Positions 1-8,465 of a stretch of DNA of 64,000 nucleotides are shown here, piece by piece (position 1 is the stretch's first letter; the number at the start of each line of letters is the position of its first letter). Position numbers and translations under genes: made by a program. Origin of the DNA: Nocardia xishanensis NBRC 101358 (GTDB taxonomy: Bacteria; Actinomycetota; Actinomycetes; Mycobacteriales; Mycobacteriaceae); NCBI RefSeq assembly GCF_001613365.1, contig NZ_BDCF01000001.1:469921-533920 (forward strand). Direction: 5' to 3'. The notes under the pieces are model-generated. The model was not told the origin of the DNA and searched no databases. It saw only the letters and a program-made list of their open reading frames with translations.

Positions 1-817
1 GGTGCGTCGAGAACCACCGCGCGGCCCGCTCACCGGCGCGGAACGGGTTGGCGATCATCAGGTGCGATTGCGCCGTCAGCTGCGGCTCAGGGGGCAGCGG
101 AGCGGCCTGTACGCCGCGTTCCAGCTTGCGCAGGGCCGAGGCCAGCGCCAGCGGGTCGCCGGTGAGTTCGGCGCCGGATTGATCGGCCTGGTACTCGCGG
201 GAGCGGGAGACGGCCAGCTTGATCAGGGTGGCCGCGATCGGGCCGAGCAACGAGACCAACAACACACCGAGCATGTTGGGGCCGCCGTTGCCGCGGCCGC
301 CGAAGGCCGACGCGAAGAAGGCCAGGTTGGCCAGGCCGGAGATGACCGCGGCCAGCGCGCCCGCGATGGACGAGATGAGGATGTCGCGGTTGTAGACGTG
401 CGAGAGCTCGTGGCCCAGTACCGCGCGCAGTTCGCGCTCGTCGAGGATCTGCAGGATGCCGCTGGTACAGCAGACCGCGGCGTGCCGCGGGTTGCGGCCG
501 GTGGCGAAGGCGTTCGGCGCGTTGGTCGGACTGATGTAGAGCCGCGGCATCGGCTGTCGCGCCGCCGTCGCCAGCTCCCGCACGATCCGGTAGATGACCG
601 GCGCTTCCAGCTCGCTGACCGGTTGCGCGTGCATCGCCTTCAGCGCGAGTTTGTCGCTGTTGAAGTAGGCCCAGGCGTTCATGCCAACGGCCAGCAGGAT
701 GGAGATGATCAGGATCGTGGGGCTGCGGAACATAGCCCCGGCGAAGACGATGATGGCCGAGAGGCCGACCATCAGACCGAAAGTCTTCAACCCGTTCGCA
801 TACCCGTGCCCGTGCAT
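1..817 (-). CDS. htpX: Membrane zinc metalloprotease HtpX, C-terminus cut off by window edge
   Basis: M48-family heat-shock protease of the cytoplasmic membrane that degrades misfolded membrane proteins. The protein starts [11 protein letters not shown] and has two hydrophobic segments near residues 14-28 and 34-50. The zinc motif HELSH lies at residues 136-140, and more hydrophobic segments follow. About 272 residues are visible; the mycobacterial homologue is about 286 long, so only a short C-terminal tail is missing. The reading frame is open to the window edge. In M. tuberculosis, htpX also neighbours the grcC1-like synthase, which supports the call. The ATG at 817 gives the start known for the family. 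Confidence 0.93.
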   Translation of the reverse strand, partial: MHGHGYANGLKTFGLMVGLSAIIVFAGAMFRSPTILIISILLAVGMNAWAYFNSDKLALKAMHAQPVSELEAPVIYRIVRELATAARQPMPRLYISPTNAPNAFATGRNPRHAAVCCTSGILQILDERELRAVLGHELSHVYNRDILISSIAGALAAVISGLANLAFFASAFGGRGNGGPNMLGVLLVSLLGPIAATLIKLAVSRSREYQADQSGAELTGDPLALASALRKLERGVQAAPLPPEPQLTAQSHLMIANPFRAGERAARWFSTH

Positions 818-939
818 ACGTCTCCTTGCCCACTCCCCCGTTCGTCGAGTGCGTTACGCCAGATCAACGATCGGCGCCGGGGCCAAAGTTCCTGGACGAG
901 GCGAAGGCGCCCGTACCGGCGCGTCCGCTCATACCCGCG

Positions 940-1012
940 CCTCGCCGACGCTCGGCTCCGGTATGCGCGATTCCCGCCGGCGAACGATTCGCTCGCTACG
1001 CTCGCTCAGCCG
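940..1012 (-). repeat. Dispersed leader-like repeat, copy 1
   Basis: On the minus strand this stretch contains GAGCGAATC, then CGGAGCCGAGCG, then GGCGAGGCG, and ends at an ATGAGCG. The same order of blocks occurs at 46395-46445 and 54852-54988. Here it overlaps the last codons of the polyprenyl synthase gene (stop at 1006) and precedes htpX. The closing ATGAGCG opens a 22-codon reading frame of unknown meaning. Copies differ by substitutions and a one-base indel, so the shared signal does not look like a conserved protein. Confidence 0.6.
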
Positions 1013-2028
1013 ACGCGTTCGATGGTGTAGCGGACGAGCTGCTCGAGTGCGTCGTTGGCCGGGCCCGCGGGGAGCGCGGACAACTCGGCGTAAGCCAGGT
1101 CGGCGTAGCCCTGCAATTTCTCCTTGGCTAGCACCATGCCGCGCGAGCGGGCGAGCAGCGCCAGCGCCTCGTCGACTTCCTCGTCGGTCTCCAGCGGACG
1201 GGCCAGCAGCGCGCGCAGCCGGTCGCCCTCGGCTCCCTCGTCGCGCAGCGCGTACAGCACCGGCAAGGTGTGCACGCCTTCGCGCAGGTCGGTGCCGGGG
1301 GTCTTGCCGGACTGTTCGGAGGCCGAGGAGATGTCGATGATGTCGTCGGAGATCTGGAAGGCGGTGCCGACCGCGTCGCCGAGCCTGGCGAGCCGCTCGA
1401 TGTGCTCGGGGGAGGCGCCGGAGAAGGTGCCGCCGAAGCGTCCGGCCGCGGCGATCAGCGAACCGGTCTTCTCCCACACGACGCGCAGGTAGTGCTCGAC
1501 CGGGTCCTGCGATTCGCGCGCGCCGACGGTCTCGCGCATCTGGCCGGTGACCAGTTCGGCGAAGGTCTCGGCGATGATGCGGACCGCGTCGGGGCCGAGC
1601 GTCGAGGTGAGCCGGGAGGCGTGCGCGAACAGGTAGTCGCCCGCCAGGATCGCGACGTTGTTGCCCCAGCGCGAGTTCACGCTCGGTGCGCCGCGGCGCA
1701 TCGGGGCCTCGTCCATCACGTCGTCGTGGTACAGCGTCGCCAGGTGCACGAGTTCGACTACGGTGCCCGCGGTGATCAGATCGGGATCGGTCGGGCGCGG
1801 GCCGAGCTGACCGGTGAGGATGGTGAACAGCGGCCGGAATCGCTTGCCGCCCGCCCGAGCCAGATGTAGCGCGGCGTCCTGCAGGAAGTCCTCGCCGTCG
1901 GAGAGCTCGGCGATCAGCAGCTTCTCGACCTCTTCCAGGCCGTTGCGCACGCTCGCCGCGAGCTCGGGGTCACCGAGTTCGACCCCGGCGACCACCGTGC
2001 TCTCATCACTAACAGCCGATGTGCTCAT
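1006..2028 (-). CDS. grcC1: Polyprenyl diphosphate synthase (GrcC1-like, trans-isoprenyl)
   Basis: Condenses isopentenyl diphosphate with an allylic diphosphate to make the isoprenoid side chain, probably for menaquinone. The first aspartate-rich motif DDVMD is at residues 102-106, followed by the family pattern MRRG. The second motif appears as QISDDIIDI. At 340 residues it matches class I trans-prenyltransferases. The ATG at 2028 is preceded by GGGAG at good spacing; an upstream in-frame start at 2058 is possible. It is divergent from menJ, and this pair with htpX is conserved in mycobacteria. Product chain length cannot be read from the sequence. Confidence 0.88.
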   Translation of the reverse strand: MSTSAVSDESTVVAGVELGDPELAASVRNGLEEVEKLLIAELSDGEDFLQDAALHLARAGGKRFRPLFTILTGQLGPRPTDPDLITAGTVVELVHLATLYHDDVMDEAPMRRGAPSVNSRWGNNVAILAGDYLFAHASRLTSTLGPDAVRIIAETFAELVTGQMRETVGARESQDPVEHYLRVVWEKTGSLIAAAGRFGGTFSGASPEHIERLARLGDAVGTAFQISDDIIDISSASEQSGKTPGTDLREGVHTLPVLYALRDEGAEGDRLRALLARPLETDEEVDEALALLARSRGMVLAKEKLQGYADLAYAELSALPAGPANDALEQLVRYTIERVG

Positions 2029-2215
2029 CTCATCTCCCAGCGCCGCGTCCGACCCCACGGTAGAGAACCTAGCGTGTCCGACCCGCGTGGCCCATGAACA
2101 CCGTCACTATGCGGTGTATCAGACACTTTTCCATACGTCGGCTCGGCCGGACACGCCACCCGGCCCCGTGGTCCTGCGTCGACACCGATCCGGCTGTCCT
2201 GCAAGTATTGAGCGC

Positions 2216-3487
2216 ATGGGTGCACCGGATGTCACAGCCGACGACCGCGCGGAGAACCCGCTGCCCGATCGCGCCGAGGTGCTCGTCGTCGGCGCTGGTC
2301 CGGCCGGTTCCGCCGCAGCCGCCTGGGCCGCGCGCGCGGGCCGTGACGTGCTGCTCACCGATGCCGCGGTCTTCCCGAGGGACAAGACCTGTGGCGACGG
2401 CCTGACACCGCGGGCGACCAAGGAGCTGGAGCACCTCGGGCTCGGCGAGTGGTTGCGCGCGCACACCGTCAACCACGGCCTTCGCATGACCGGCTTCGGC
2501 AGGGAAGCCCTGCTCAACTGGCCGGGCGGCTCCTTCCCCAGTTACGGAAGCGCCGTCGCGCGAACCGAACTGGACGACAAGCTGCGCGAGACGGCGGTGA
2601 AGTCCGGCGCAAGGGTGCTGGACGGCACGAAAGTGGTGGACATCACCAGGAACGGCGACCGGGTCACCGGTGTGACGGTGCAGACGGCGGAGGGCTCGCG
2701 CGAGATCGCCTGCGACATATTGATCGTCGCCGACGGCGTGCGCTCGCCGATCGGCAAACTGCTCGGCCGTACCTGGCATCGCCGCTTCGCGTACGGTACC
2801 GCGGCGCGCGCCTACATCAAGTCCGGCCGCAGCGACGACCAGTGGATCACCTCGCACCTCGAGTTGCGCGATGCCGACGGCCAGTTGGTGCCGGGCTACG
2901 GCTGGGTGTTCCCGCTGGGCAATGGTGAGGTCAACATCGGCGTCGGCTCGCTGGCCACAGAGCAGCGGCCATCCCACATCGCACTGAAACCGCTGCTGCG
3001 CCACTATGTCTCGCAGCGCTATCAGGAGTGGCAGTTCGAGGGCGAGCCGCGCGCGGTGGCTTCGGCGCTGCTGCCGATGGGCGGCGCGGTGTCGAACGTG
3101 GCAGGCCGCAACTGGGTGCTTGTCGGCGACGCCGCAGGCTGCGTGAACCCGCTCAACGGCGAGGGCATCGACTACGGCCTCGAAGGCGGGCACATGCTCG
3201 CCGAACTGCTGGACGCGCCCGATTTCACCGGGCTCTGGCCAGACGTGCTGCGCGCCCGCTACGGCCGCACCTTCTCGGTGGCCCGCCGGATCGCGGGCCT
3301 TGCCACGCATCCGCGCATGGTGCCCGCGGGCGGTCCGCCGGTGATGCGTTCGAAGTATTTGCAACGCACCGCGGTTCGCGTGATGGGCAATCTTGTCACC
3401 GACGAGGATCTGGATATGACAGCGCGCGCCTGGCGCTTGGCGGGCCGGGCGTCCATGCGCTACGACGACCTGCCGCCCTTCACCTGA
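2216..3487 (+). CDS. menJ: Menaquinone reductase MenJ / geranylgeranyl reductase family flavoprotein
   Basis: FAD-dependent reductase of the GGR family; the mycobacterial orthologue (Rv0561c) saturates one isoprene unit of menaquinone to give MK-9(II-H2). The N-terminal dinucleotide motif VVGAGPAGSAAA is near residues 23-34, with the family motif FPRDKTCGDGL after it. The second FAD motif GDAAGCVNPLNGEGIDYGLE is near residues 305-324. Length is 423 residues, against about 408 in M. tuberculosis. It is divergent from the polyprenyl synthase, so chain synthesis and chain saturation sit side by side. The ATG at 2216 was chosen because it leaves a short N-terminus before the FAD fold. Confidence 0.92.
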   Translation: MGAPDVTADDRAENPLPDRAEVLVVGAGPAGSAAAAWAARAGRDVLLTDAAVFPRDKTCGDGLTPRATKELEHLGLGEWLRAHTVNHGLRMTGFGREALLNWPGGSFPSYGSAVARTELDDKLRETAVKSGARVLDGTKVVDITRNGDRVTGVTVQTAEGSREIACDILIVADGVRSPIGKLLGRTWHRRFAYGTAARAYIKSGRSDDQWITSHLELRDADGQLVPGYGWVFPLGNGEVNIGVGSLATEQRPSHIALKPLLRHYVSQRYQEWQFEGEPRAVASALLPMGGAVSNVAGRNWVLVGDAAGCVNPLNGEGIDYGLEGGHMLAELLDAPDFTGLWPDVLRARYGRTFSVARRIAGLATHPRMVPAGGPPVMRSKYLQRTAVRVMGNLVTDEDLDMTARAWRLAGRASMRYDDLPPFT

Positions 3488-3497
3488 GCGCGGGCAG

Positions 3498-3917
3498 ATG
3501 GGCGAACCACGCGGATTGCCCGCGCTCTACCTGCTTCCGCACCTGCGCAAGGCGCGCGACCTCGCGGATCGGCACTACGCCGACCCGCTGAACCTCGACG
3601 AACTGGCCGCCGCCGCAGGGGTTTCCAAGTATCACTTCCTGCGCGCCTTCGCCGCGGTGTACGGCGTCACACCGGCCGCGTATCTGGCCGAGCGCCGCAT
3701 CGAACGCGCCCAGGACCTGCTGCGCGCCACCAATCTGACGGTCACCGAGGTCTGCATGATGGTCGGCTACGCCAGTCTCGGTTCGTTCAGCTCCAAGTTC
3801 CGTCAGCTGGTCGGCGTCACTCCATCGGAGTACCAGGCGAAGTTCGCCGACGGCGCGCCGCGCATTCCCGGCTGCTACGTCTTCATGCACGGGTTGTCCG
3901 ACCGCAAGCGCCCGTGA
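3498..3917 (+). CDS. AraC-family transcriptional regulator, DNA-binding domain only
   Basis: A 139-residue protein made almost entirely of the two AraC helix-turn-helix motifs. The first is around LDELAAAAGVSKYHFLRAF (about residues 33-51). The second is around VTEVCMMVGYASLGSFSSKF (82-101), followed by the signature GVTPSEYQ. There is no N-terminal sensor domain, so effector sensing is not evident. It starts 11 bp after menJ and is followed 55 bp later by a VOC protein. AraC/VOC pairs of this kind are common in actinobacteria, and the VOC gene is the likely target; that link is inferred. Confidence 0.88.
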   Translation: MGEPRGLPALYLLPHLRKARDLADRHYADPLNLDELAAAAGVSKYHFLRAFAAVYGVTPAAYLAERRIERAQDLLRATNLTVTEVCMMVGYASLGSFSSKFRQLVGVTPSEYQAKFADGAPRIPGCYVFMHGLSDRKRP

Positions 3918-3972
3918 CGACACCGCAATTTCGGAGAAGCGCCCGCGGCCGCACCGCTCATAGCCTGGGCAT

Positions 3973-4416
3973 ATGACGACGATTACGAATATTTCCCTGG
4001 TCACCGTGTACGTCACCGATCAGGACGAGGCCAAGCGGTGGTACATCGACAAGCTCGGGTTCGTGGAGACGGCCGATGTCACCATGGGCGAGAACGGGTT
4101 CCGGTGGGTGACCGTCGCGCACCCCGATCACCGGGAGCTGGAGGTCACGCTGATGATCCCCGGCCCGCCGCTCGACGAGAACATGGCCGAGGCGATCCGG
4201 CGCGCGCTGGCCAACGGCACGCACGGCGCGCTGGGGCTGCGGACGGAGAACTGCCAGAAGACCTTCGAGGAGCTCACCGCCAAGGGCGTCGATTTCGTCC
4301 AACCGCCTGCCGAGCGACCGTACGGCACCGAGGCGATCATCCGGGACAATTCCGGCAACTGGCTGGTGCTGGTGGAGAACAAGGAGTTCGATCCGAGGGA
4401 CTTCGCCGGGCAGTGA
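3973..4416 (+). CDS. VOC (glyoxalase/bleomycin resistance) superfamily protein
   Basis: A 147-residue protein with two beta-alpha-beta-beta-beta halves. It opens NISLVTVYVTDQDEAKRWYIDKLGFVE, typical of the first VOC module. The second half contains the pattern YGTEAIIRDNSGNWLVLVE with a terminal glutamate in metal-ligand position. The substrate is unknown. It lies directly after the AraC-type gene on the same strand, so the two may be one transcription unit or a regulator with its target. An inverted repeat that fits a terminator follows at 4430. Confidence 0.88.
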   Translation: MTTITNISLVTVYVTDQDEAKRWYIDKLGFVETADVTMGENGFRWVTVAHPDHRELEVTLMIPGPPLDENMAEAIRRALANGTHGALGLRTENCQKTFEELTAKGVDFVQPPAERPYGTEAIIRDNSGNWLVLVENKEFDPRDFAGQ

Positions 4417-4429
4417 CGAGCCGGACGAC

Positions 4430-4459
4430 ATCGGGCGCCCCCGCACGGAGGCGCCCGAT
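4430..4459. terminator. Bidirectional intrinsic terminator candidate
   Basis: A perfect 10-bp inverted repeat, ATCGGGCGCC (4430-4439) and GGCGCCCGAT (4450-4459), with a 10-nt loop. It sits between the convergent stop codons of the VOC gene (4416) and the DUF2505 gene (4473), so it can end transcription from both sides. There is no clear U-tract, as usual in this high-GC group. Confidence 0.7.
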
Positions 4460-4472
4460 TCGACGGATCGGC

Positions 4473-4979
4473 TCAGGCTGTCGCCTGCGCGCCGAACCAC
4501 TCCTCGAAGAACTTGCGCTCGCTGTTGAGCACGCGGTGGAACAGCTGCTCGGCCAGCGGCTCGATGGCCCCGCCGACCAGCGACACCTTCACCTCGACGG
4601 AGCCGACCACCTCGATCTGGCTGCCTTCGGCGGTCGGGCGTAGTACATAGGAGCCCGACATCCGGCTGGTGATCCCGGTGGTGGACGCCTCGAAGACGCC
4701 CTTGGCGATCTCGCCGTCCAACGCCTGCCAGTCGTCGGTGCGCGAGAGCACCAGTTCGTTCTTGAGTACCTTGCGGACGATCCCGGGAATCTTGTCCTGA
4801 CGAGCCTTTTCGGTCATGTGGATGCGAATGGTGCCCGCGCCCCCCGGATGTGACAGCTCGAGTGTCGCGGTCTCCGCCCCGGTGAAGCGGGAGCGCCAGG
4901 CGTCGTCGGTGGTGAGTGCCCGGTGAAGATCTTCGACCGGGACGGTGTAGGGCACGGTGAAGCTGAATTTTCGGGACAT
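4473..4979 (-). CDS. DUF2505 / SRPBCC-like protein
   Basis: A 168-residue soluble protein starting MSRKFSFTVPYTVPVEDLHRAL, the pattern of actinobacterial DUF2505 proteins. The predicted alternation of strands and a long C-terminal helix (residues about 130-160, with HRVLNSERKFFEEWFG) suits a START/SRPBCC hydrophobic-ligand fold. No catalytic residues can be assigned. It is divergent from the DUF3592 membrane protein, with only 40 bp between starts. The start at 4979 is fixed by the conserved N-terminus; the frame stays open further upstream, but that part looks non-coding. Confidence 0.82.
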   Translation of the reverse strand: MSRKFSFTVPYTVPVEDLHRALTTDDAWRSRFTGAETATLELSHPGGAGTIRIHMTEKARQDKIPGIVRKVLKNELVLSRTDDWQALDGEIAKGVFEASTTGITSRMSGSYVLRPTAEGSQIEVVGSVEVKVSLVGGAIEPLAEQLFHRVLNSERKFFEEWFGAQATA

Positions 4980-5019
4980 GGGCGCACACGCTAGCCGAGT
5001 CCATCGGTAGCCTGTTGCG

Positions 5020-5493
5020 GTGTCGGAAACCTCCCAGTCCGTAAGGCGGGCCGTCCGCCTGCGGCGGGCGAGAATCGGCGTACTCACCGCCGCGACGGTC
5101 GTCAGCGTGCTCATGATCCTGTTGGTGTTCGCGGCTTGGCGCAACGACTACCTGATCAGTTCCGATCGTGGCGTGACCACCGGCGAGGTGCTCTCGGCGG
5201 GCAGGCTGCGCTCGGCGGTCATCTACGTCACACCCGACGGAGAAACGCACAATCCGAAGGTCGGCGTGCTGTATCCGACCAACCTGACCGCGGGCGAGCG
5301 CATCAATGTCGAGTACAGCCGCAGCGATCCCGATCTGGTCCGGGTAGCGGGCCGCGACGTCCGGGTCGCGATTCAGCCCGCCCTCTCGGTGATCGTGGTG
5401 GTGTGGGCGCTCGCCCTACCCGCGCTGTGGCTGATCGTCCGCGCGGGCAGGCGCGATGCGAGGCAACGGGTCACTGCGCCCACGGCGGGCTGA
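5020..5493 (+). CDS. DUF3592-type membrane protein (Rv0556-like)
   Basis: A 157-residue protein with an N-terminal basic stretch, a membrane segment near residues 22-42, and a roughly 70-residue extracytoplasmic part. That part contains VIYVTPDGETHNPKVGVLYPTNLTAGERINVEYS. A second membrane segment lies near residues 118-140. This layout matches DUF3592. In M. tuberculosis a similar protein (Rv0556) sits between menD and mgtA, the same neighbourhood as here. Function is unknown. GTG start at 5020. Its 3' end overlaps the convergent cupin gene by 23 bp. Confidence 0.78.
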   Translation: MSETSQSVRRAVRLRRARIGVLTAATVVSVLMILLVFAAWRNDYLISSDRGVTTGEVLSAGRLRSAVIYVTPDGETHNPKVGVLYPTNLTAGERINVEYSRSDPDLVRVAGRDVRVAIQPALSVIVVVWALALPALWLIVRAGRRDARQRVTAPTAG

Positions 5494-5836
5494 GCTTGCT
5501 GCCGTCGGCCATGGTGGCCTGGAATCCGGCGGCGATCGCGACGTGCGCGACGGCCGGTTCGTCGCCCGGGTTGGCGACCGAGATCGGCCCTCCCGCGGGC
5601 ACGATGGCGACATCTCCCGGGGCGAGCAGCTGACCGCTGACCTCGAGCACTCCGGAGAGCACCAGGAAGATCTCGTCGCGGTCGAGTACGTGCGCGGCGT
5701 CGCTCTCGTGGTGCGGCGCGACGGTGAGACGCCAGGTACAGACGTCCGCCGAGCCACGGCTCGGTGCCGCCATGGCGCTGAACTCGACGCCGTGCAGCTC
5801 GAAACGTGGGACTTCGGCGGCCTTGATGACGTGCAT
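5471..5836 (-). CDS. Cupin-domain protein
   Basis: A 121-residue single-domain cupin, starting MHVIKAAEVPRFE. The first cupin motif is represented by HHESDAAHVLDRDEIFLVLSG, with HH and a glutamate as likely metal ligands. The second is LAPGDVAIVPAGGPISVANPG, in which the usual histidine is not obvious. The C-terminal part contains HVAIAAGF. The substrate is unknown. It is divergent from a MarR regulator, and the 86-bp gap holds a perfect 36-bp palindrome. MarR control of this gene is therefore likely. Confidence 0.8.
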   Translation of the reverse strand: MHVIKAAEVPRFELHGVEFSAMAAPSRGSADVCTWRLTVAPHHESDAAHVLDRDEIFLVLSGVLEVSGQLLAPGDVAIVPAGGPISVANPGDEPAVAHVAIAAGFQATMADGSKLSPPWAQ

Positions 5837-5877
5837 GAACACTCCTGTGCGAGATAGGGCTGGTGAAGAGTCGAGAA

Positions 5878-5913
5878 ATAGACAAGCCAGCTTGATCAAG
5901 CTGGCTTGTCTAT
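5878..5913. promoter_or_regulatory. 36-bp perfect palindrome, candidate MarR operator
   Basis: Eighteen bases on each side are perfectly complementary around the centre CTTGATCAAG, with outer arms ATAGACAAGCCAG and CTGGCTTGTCTAT. It lies between the divergent cupin and marR genes and ends 9 bp before the marR ATG. Bound repressor would block marR translation and transcription start and probably the cupin promoter. The arrangement CAAGC-GCTTG recurs within it, so two dimers could bind. Confidence 0.85.
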
Positions 5914-5922
5914 CATGACGGT

Positions 5923-6390
5923 ATGGCATCCACATCGCAAGACCCGGATTTGGGAATCCTGCTCGGCCTCGCCTGGGAGCAGTTCGTCATCGAATTGCGA
6001 ACGACCTTGGCGGAGCAGGGTTTCGATGACCTCGGCCGTTCCGACGGCTATGTGTTCCGCTGCCTGGCGAACGGGCCGATGAACGTCAGCGAGCTGGCCG
6101 AACGGCTCGCGATCAGCAAGCAGGGCGCCGCGCAGATCATCGACGACATGCAGCGGCGCGGATACGTGGAACGCCGCCCCGATCCGGCCGACGGCCGCGC
6201 CAAACTCCTCTACCTCACCGAACGCGGCGAAGCCGCCCTCGCCGCCGCGCGGCGATTCCACCGGAACCGGGAGCAGCGCCTCGTGCGTGAATTCGGCGCG
6301 GACGCGGTGCATTCGCTGCGCGCGGTGCTGGGCGGCATCGCGACCGAACAGCGACTGGCCGACCCGCTGCTGCGGGCACTGCACATCTGA
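5923..6390 (+). CDS. MarR-family transcriptional regulator (1)
   Basis: A 155-residue winged-helix regulator. The recognition region is [36 protein letters not shown] (about residues 48-83), followed by the wing [11 protein letters not shown]- and C-terminal helices suit the MarR dimer. It is divergent from a cupin gene, with a long perfect palindrome between them, so it probably represses itself and the cupin gene. The ligand is unknown. The ATG at 5923 leaves only a weak Shine-Dalgarno sequence because the palindrome ends 9 bp upstream. Confidence 0.9.
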   Translation: MASTSQDPDLGILLGLAWEQFVIELRTTLAEQGFDDLGRSDGYVFRCLANGPMNVSELAERLAISKQGAAQIIDDMQRRGYVERRPDPADGRAKLLYLTERGEAALAAARRFHRNREQRLVREFGADAVHSLRAVLGGIATEQRLADPLLRALHI

Positions 6391-6496
6391 CGCGCCGAGA
6401 GCACTGTCTGCGACAGCGCGAGGAGTTCGCCGGAACTTTCCGCACGCTTCATGTCCGCGTGGCTGCGGCGCGCGCTGCGCGGGTCACGCTGAGGTG

Positions 6497-7639
6497 GTGC
6501 GCGTAGCCATCGTTTCGGAGTCCTTCCTGCCGAACATGAACGGCGTCGTCAATTCGGTGCTCCGGATACTCGATCATCTGGACAAGCACGGCCACGAGGC
6601 GCTGGTGATCGCGCCCGACACACCGCGCGGCCTGCCCGCCGCCAGGGGCGCGCACGGTCGCTTCCCGGTACACCGGGTGCCCGCGGTGATGGTGCCCAAG
6701 GTCAGCTCGCTGCCGGTCGGGTTGCCGCAGCCCGGCATCACCGCGGCGATCGCCGAATTCGACGCCGACGTGGTGCATCTGGCCTCGCCGTTCCTGCTCG
6801 GCGCCGGCGGGCTCGGTGCGGCGCTGCGGTTGGATCTGCCGACCGTCGCGGTGTATCAGACCGATGTGGCCGGCTTCGCCAAGAGCTACGGACTCGGTCT
6901 GGCCAGCCGTGCGGCGTGGGCCTGGACCAAGCGCATCCACGAGGGCGCGACCCGCACGCTGGCGCCATCCCGCGCGGCCGCGGAAGACCTGGTCCTCCAT
7001 GGCATTCCGCGCGTGCATCGGTGGGGCCGCGGCGTGGACATCGCGCGGTTCACCCCCTCGGCCCATCGCCCGGAGCTGCGCGGACGCTGGCTAGGCGGAC
7101 ACGAGCGACTCCTGGTCGGATTCGTGGGGCGACTTGCTCCGGAGAAGCACGTCGAGCGACTGGCCGTGCTGGCCGACGACCCCGGCATTCAGCTGGTGAT
7201 CGTCGGCGACGGCCCGGAACGCGACCGGCTGGCCCGGCTCATGCCCAGCGCGGTGTTCACCGGCGAGCTGGGCGGCGACGAACTCGCGCAGGCGTACGCC
7301 AGCCTGGACGTGATGGTGCACGCGGGTGAGCACGAGACCTTCTGCCAGGGCGTGCAGGAGGCGCTGGCCTCCGGTGTCCCGGTCATCGGGCCGGACGCGG
7401 GCGGTCCGCGCGATCTCATCGCGCACTGCCGCAACGGATATCTGCTTCCGGTCGACCGTTTCACCGAACTGCTGCCGAGCGCCGTGGCCGCGTTGCGCGA
7501 TCCGGCGCTGCGCACCCGTTTCGCAGGCGCCGCCCGCAAGTCCGTACTGCACCGAACCTGGCCTGCCGTGTGCGACGAGCTGATGGCGCACTACACCGAC
7601 GTCACCGGCCGGGACTTCCGCCTTTCGAACACGGCATGA
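6497..7639 (+). CDS. mgtA: GDP-mannose-dependent alpha-mannosyltransferase, GT4 (MgtA/PimB-like)
   Basis: A GT-B glycosyltransferase very like mycobacterial MgtA (Rv0557), which mannosylates glucuronosyl-diacylglycerol in cell-envelope lipid synthesis. It begins [21 protein letters not shown] with the GT4 glycine-containing loop. The C-terminal half has [16 protein letters not shown] and VIVGDGPER. The donor-binding EX7E-type motif is [20 protein letters not shown] (about residues 276-295). Length is 380 residues. GTG at 6497 matches the family start; GTG at 6494 is an alternative. It is followed by menG, as in M. tuberculosis. Confidence 0.9.
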   Translation: MRVAIVSESFLPNMNGVVNSVLRILDHLDKHGHEALVIAPDTPRGLPAARGAHGRFPVHRVPAVMVPKVSSLPVGLPQPGITAAIAEFDADVVHLASPFLLGAGGLGAALRLDLPTVAVYQTDVAGFAKSYGLGLASRAAWAWTKRIHEGATRTLAPSRAAAEDLVLHGIPRVHRWGRGVDIARFTPSAHRPELRGRWLGGHERLLVGFVGRLAPEKHVERLAVLADDPGIQLVIVGDGPERDRLARLMPSAVFTGELGGDELAQAYASLDVMVHAGEHETFCQGVQEALASGVPVIGPDAGGPRDLIAHCRNGYLLPVDRFTELLPSAVAALRDPALRTRFAGAARKSVLHRTWPAVCDELMAHYTDVTGRDFRLSNTA

Positions 7640-7741
7640 GCCTGGTCACCACCCGACGCGGCATGGCACGCGGCATCGAATATCGGCGCTGTGAGCGGTC
7701 GCACGCGGATCCGTAAGGGCCGGTCCCTTAAGGTCGTTGGC

Positions 7742-8446
7742 GTGGCGAATACGCATGCAGGTCGAGCCTCCCTGGACAAGCGGCCGGGCGAGGTCGCAGC
7801 AATGTTCGACGGGGTCGCGAAGCGGTACGACCTCACCAACACCGTCATCTCGGCGGGTCAGGACCGCTACTGGCGCTGGGCGACCCGCAAGGCGCTCGAC
7901 CTCCGGCCCGGCGAGCGCGTGCTGGACCTGGCGGCGGGCACCGGCGTATCCACCTTGGAATTCGGCAAGTCGGGCGCCTGGTGCGTGGCGGCCGACTTCT
8001 CCAAGGGCATGCTCGCGGCGGGACGATTCCGCGGCGTGCCGATGGTCGCGGGCGATGCCATGGCGCTGCCCTTCGCCGACGATTCCTTCGACGCGGTGAC
8101 CATCTCCTACGGCCTGCGCAATGTCGCCGATCCCGATCTGGCGCTGCGCGAGATGCTGCGCGTCACCAAACCGGGCGGGCGGCTCGTTGTCGCCGAGTTC
8201 TCGACGCCGATCGTGCCGGCGTTCCGCACCCTGTACATGGAGTACCTGATGAAGGCGCTGCCGCGGGTGGCGCGGGCGGTCAGCAGCAACCCCGACGCGT
8301 ATGTGTATCTGGCGGAATCGATTCGGGCCTGGCCGAATCAGCGGCAGCTGGCCATGCGGATAGGCAAGGCGGGATGGTCGTCGGTCAGGTGGCGCAATCT
8401 CACCGGCGGGGTCGTCGCGCTGCACCGGGGCTACAAGCTCGGCTGA
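7742..8446 (+). CDS. menG: Demethylmenaquinone methyltransferase
   Basis: SAM-dependent C-methyltransferase of the MenG/UbiE family that makes menaquinone from demethylmenaquinone in the last nuclear step. SAM motif I is [12 protein letters not shown] near residue 61. The family signatures are [13 protein letters not shown] near the N-terminus, [12 protein letters not shown], and the C-terminal [16 protein letters not shown]. Length is about 234 residues. GTG at 7742 gives an N-terminus comparable with mycobacterial homologues; GTG at 7691 is possible. Synteny with mgtA and menD supports the call. Confidence 0.92.
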   Translation: MANTHAGRASLDKRPGEVAAMFDGVAKRYDLTNTVISAGQDRYWRWATRKALDLRPGERVLDLAAGTGVSTLEFGKSGAWCVAADFSKGMLAAGRFRGVPMVAGDAMALPFADDSFDAVTISYGLRNVADPDLALREMLRVTKPGGRLVVAEFSTPIVPAFRTLYMEYLMKALPRVARAVSSNPDAYVYLAESIRAWPNQRQLAMRIGKAGWSSVRWRNLTGGVVALHRGYKLG

Positions 8447-8465
8447 CCACCGGCCCCTCAGACAT

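Noticed and set aside
2098..2117. Inverted repeat ACACCG-N8-CGGTGT between the polyprenyl synthase and menJ
   Set aside because: Only 6-bp arms with an 8-nt spacer; too weak to claim an operator without comparison, although it lies in a divergent promoter.
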